From Chelativorans sp. (lineage in GTDB: Bacteria; Pseudomonadota; Alphaproteobacteria; Rhizobiales; Rhizobiaceae): a stretch of DNA of 64,000 nucleotides. The position numbers were made by a program, and so were the translations under genes. The stretch is taken from the NCBI RefSeq assembly GCF_031180965.1, contig NZ_JAPSLH010000002.1, positions 1 through 64,000 on the forward strand, read 5' to 3'. The stretch's first letter is position 1; the number at the start of each line of letters is the position of its first letter. Below the pieces are notes generated by a model that was not told the DNA's origin, ran no database searches, and saw only the letters and a list, made by a program, of their open reading frames with translations. Below are positions 62,017 through 64,000 of this stretch, piece by piece.

Positions 62017-63056
62017 GCCGGCCGACCATCGGCCGCCCTGACGATCCGCCCCCACATAAAAGCCTGCACGTCCTTCTCGAAGGTCTGCTTGATCCATAGC
62101 ACAAGGGCTCCCTCGAATGGCGCAGGGATCGGCCGGTCCCCATCGAATGCGGCAATCTCACCCTCTGCAAAGGGTTGAAAGTCGCCGGGGCGGGCCAGGA
62201 ACCGCATCTGCGCCGTGCGGGTGATTTCAGGATATTCCACGACGATGTCGCGCCGGGGCCGCGTGTCACGCCAGGTTGCGAGCGCTGCAAAATCGGCGTC
62301 CGAGATCATGCCGTTGAGTTGCAGAAGCCTGGCGACAGCCGCCTGCGCCACCAGCTTGCTTTCGGCGGCAAAGAACAGGCCGCATTCCAGCGTGATGCCG
62401 ATGGCATTGGAGTGCGGATCGGAGAACTGCCGATAGTTGGACAGGGTGGGCGCGTGCGCACTGCCCTGGTTGAAGAGGAAGCGGGTGTGCGGCAGTCCGA
62501 TCCGCTCTGCCAGGCCAATGGCGCGGGTGCCCGGCCGCAGCACGAAATAGGGCGAGGCTTCATAGGGCGTCGCGTGGAGGTCGATGAGGAAATCCGCATC
62601 GGCAACAAGCGGTCGCAGCTCGCGCGCCCGATCGAGCTCAACGGAATGCCCCTCCCCGTCCAGCTTCTCATCCGACCAGACGCGGTTGAAATCCTCCTCC
62701 ACGAAGCGGGTGCCGTAGGGGTCCACCCCGTTGAACGCCTCGTAGGCGGCGACATTGCAGATGGCGAGCGACAGACGCCCGCAGAGCGGCCGTATTCCGT
62801 GTTCCAGGATCGCCAGGACTGCCTCCAGCCCGCCCGGCTCGTTGCCGTGGGCGAGCGATGTGACAAGCACATGCGGGCCGGCGCGGCCGCTGTCGAACGT
62901 GAAGGCGTAGGGAATCCCCGCATTGCCACGCCGGTATGGCTCGAGGTCGCGCTTGGCGATGCCGGCGCGGCGGCGCTCCTCTTCCAGGCGCGCGGTCACG
63001 CGCCCTGCTTCAAGGACCAAGGCTTCCGCATCCGCAAGGTCTGCAGTGTCGTTCAT
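62013..63056 (-). CDS. Aspartoacylase/M14-like deacylase
   Basis: From ATG 63056 the protein has 347 residues. Zinc ligands appear in LAHGNEPGGLEA (His, Glu) and DFLIDLHATPYEA (His), with EEDFNRVW between them. It differs clearly from the deacylase at 28651 in sequence, but the fold class is the same. It lies between the binding protein and permease genes of a sugar-type transporter, so the imported compound is probably N-acylated or amide-linked. Confidence 0.9.
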   Translation of the reverse strand: MNDTADLADAEALVLEAGRVTARLEEERRRAGIAKRDLEPYRRGNAGIPYAFTFDSGRAGPHVLVTSLAHGNEPGGLEAVLAILEHGIRPLCGRLSLAICNVAAYEAFNGVDPYGTRFVEEDFNRVWSDEKLDGEGHSVELDRARELRPLVADADFLIDLHATPYEASPYFVLRPGTRAIGLAERIGLPHTRFLFNQGSAHAPTLSNYRQFSDPHSNAIGITLECGLFFAAESKLVAQAAVARLLQLNGMISDADFAALATWRDTRPRRDIVVEYPEITRTAQMRFLARPGDFQPFAEGEIAAFDGDRPIPAPFEGALVLWIKQTFEKDVQAFMWGRIVRAADGRPA

Positions 63057-63123
63057 CGCGGTCTCATGCTGTTTGCGGAGGATTGCCGGCCGGCTTGGGC
63101 CCGGCCGGGCACCCCTTTGCGCT

Positions 63124-64000
63124 CTATTGCAGCGCGACGGCCTTTTCATGCATCCGCTTGGCGACCTCGGCGGGGTCGAGATCTTCGATGATCATCCGCT
63201 GCGCCTCCTCCTGGATCATCTTCGAGAACTCGTTGAAGGGGATCTCCAGGCCGACCGGAATGCGGTCGACACCGGCCTTGTTGGCCGCCTGCTGCGCCTC
63301 GACCAAAAGGTCGAAATGCGGGATCTCGGCCTTGGCCGCGCTCACATCGGCGCGCGGGCTGGGTGGTGTCGAGGCGGCAAGCTTGGCAAAGGAAGACTGG
63401 AACTCGTCGGACGTGGCGATGCTGATGAATTCCCAGACGAGTTCCTTCTTCTCCTCGTCGATCTCGCTCGGCATCGCAAGCACGTTCGAGGAGCCGCCGA
63501 GCGGCGGATCGAAGGGCACCTTGGCCAGCTTCAGCTTGTCCTTGGCGGCGCCCTGCTCCATGATCGAATAGAGCCACGGGCCATCTACGCGCATGGCGAT
63601 GCGGCCATCGGCGAAAAGCTTGCGGATATCGCCAGCGGAAAGATCGCGCGGGCTCAGATTCTCGCTGATCACCGTTTTCCAGCGCTGCAGGCCTTCGACC
63701 ATCTCGGGCGTGTCGATGGTCACTTCCCCTTCCGCATTGGTGTAGCTGGCGCCGGCATCGAGAAGATAGCTCGCCATCTCCGCCAGATACTGGCCGGCGC
63801 CGCCCTTTGTCTCATGGCCGGTGCCAAACTGGTCCGGAATGCCGTCGCCATTGGTGTCCTTGGTGAGCTTGCGGGCCGCCGCAAGGAACTCGTCCCAATT
63901 GGTGGGAACCGCGACGCCCTCGCTTGCCAGCATCTCCTCGTTATAGGCGAAGATCGCCCCATAATAGAGCATCATGATGCAGACGACCTGGCCGTCCCAG
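63124..64000 (-). CDS. Sugar-type ABC substrate-binding protein, 5' end outside window
   Basis: The frame is open to the right edge and gives about 292 residues of a SBP_bac_1 protein. Visible signatures are AYNEEMLASEGVAVPTNWDE, a Ca-loop DTNGDGIPDQFG and ADGRIAMRVDGPWLYSIMEQ. It belongs to the operon that follows (deacylase, permeases, ATPase). The signal peptide is outside the window. Confidence 0.9.
   Translation of the reverse strand, partial: WDGQVVCIMMLYYGAIFAYNEEMLASEGVAVPTNWDEFLAAARKLTKDTNGDGIPDQFGTGHETKGGAGQYLAEMASYLLDAGASYTNAEGEVTIDTPEMVEGLQRWKTVISENLSPRDLSAGDIRKLFADGRIAMRVDGPWLYSIMEQGAAKDKLKLAKVPFDPPLGGSSNVLAMPSEIDEEKKELVWEFISIATSDEFQSSFAKLAASTPPSPRADVSAAKAEIPHFDLLVEAQQAANKAGVDRIPVGLEIPFNEFSKMIQEEAQRMIIEDLDPAEVAKRMHEKAVALQ

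Overview
The window is high-GC DNA from an alphaproteobacterium, most likely of the order Hyphomicrobiales (Rhizobiales; Mesorhizobium/Chelativorans/Aquamicrobium-like). This is inferred from the HWE/HisKA_2-type kinase, the DUF2924-recombinase gene pair, a RIME-like palindromic element and the run of solute ABC transporters. No species can be named from the sequence alone.

Layout. (1) 1-2078, minus: an AAA/ORC-like ATPase (cut by the window edge) and a phosphoribosyltransferase-like partner, a putative conflict or defence pair whose N-terminus is frameshifted. (2) 2.5-11.9 kb: a decayed phage-like integrative element. It holds a frameshifted large serine recombinase between a small HTH gene and DUF2924, then in the opposite direction an ImmA/IrrE peptidase, an excisionase-like HTH protein, a toprim protein, a RepA-like ATPase, a ParB-methyltransferase fusion and a frameshifted small terminase. 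Two clusters of short repeats (TCCCAC and TTCCAAC) flank its replication-type genes. (3) 12-22.6 kb: a mosaic with a LOV-like histidine kinase lacking the photoactive Cys, a damaged tRNA-Met-like gene, tiny membrane peptides, an I78 inhibitor lipoprotein, DMT and MFS transporters, a DUF899 protein and remnants of an autotransporter and of a second serine recombinase. (4) 22.7-32.8 kb: an aldo/keto reductase, then a GntR-led oligopeptide-type ABC operon carrying an M14/aspartoacylase-like deacylase and an amidohydrolase. (5) 32.8-38.5 kb: gene-poor, with pseudogenes (an unknown family, an autotransporter) and one GNAT acetyltransferase. (6) 38.8-41.1 kb: an orphan phage-type lysis cassette. (7) 41.2-46.7 kb: a surface-polysaccharide cluster (small DPGTGS membrane protein, two-part methyltransferase, sulfatase-like membrane protein, O-antigen ligase). 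(8) 47.3-53.8 kb, minus: LysR regulator, nitrilase-family amidase, RraA-like protein and a spermidine/putrescine-type ABC transporter. (9) 54.2-55.3 kb: a truncated GtrA and a frameshifted methyltransferase. (10) 55.7-64 kb, minus: a sugar-type ABC operon with a second aspartoacylase-like gene, an NAD-dependent sugar dehydrogenase-like enzyme, an IclR-SMP-30 lactonase fusion and a frameshifted SDR.

The catabolic regions (4, 8, 10) are each built as regulator, importer and substrate-processing enzymes. The accessory regions (1-3, 5, 6, 9) carry an unusual number of single-base indels, several in homopolymer runs. These indicate either real gene decay or an assembly with homopolymer errors, and separating the two decides how many of the pseudogenes here are real.
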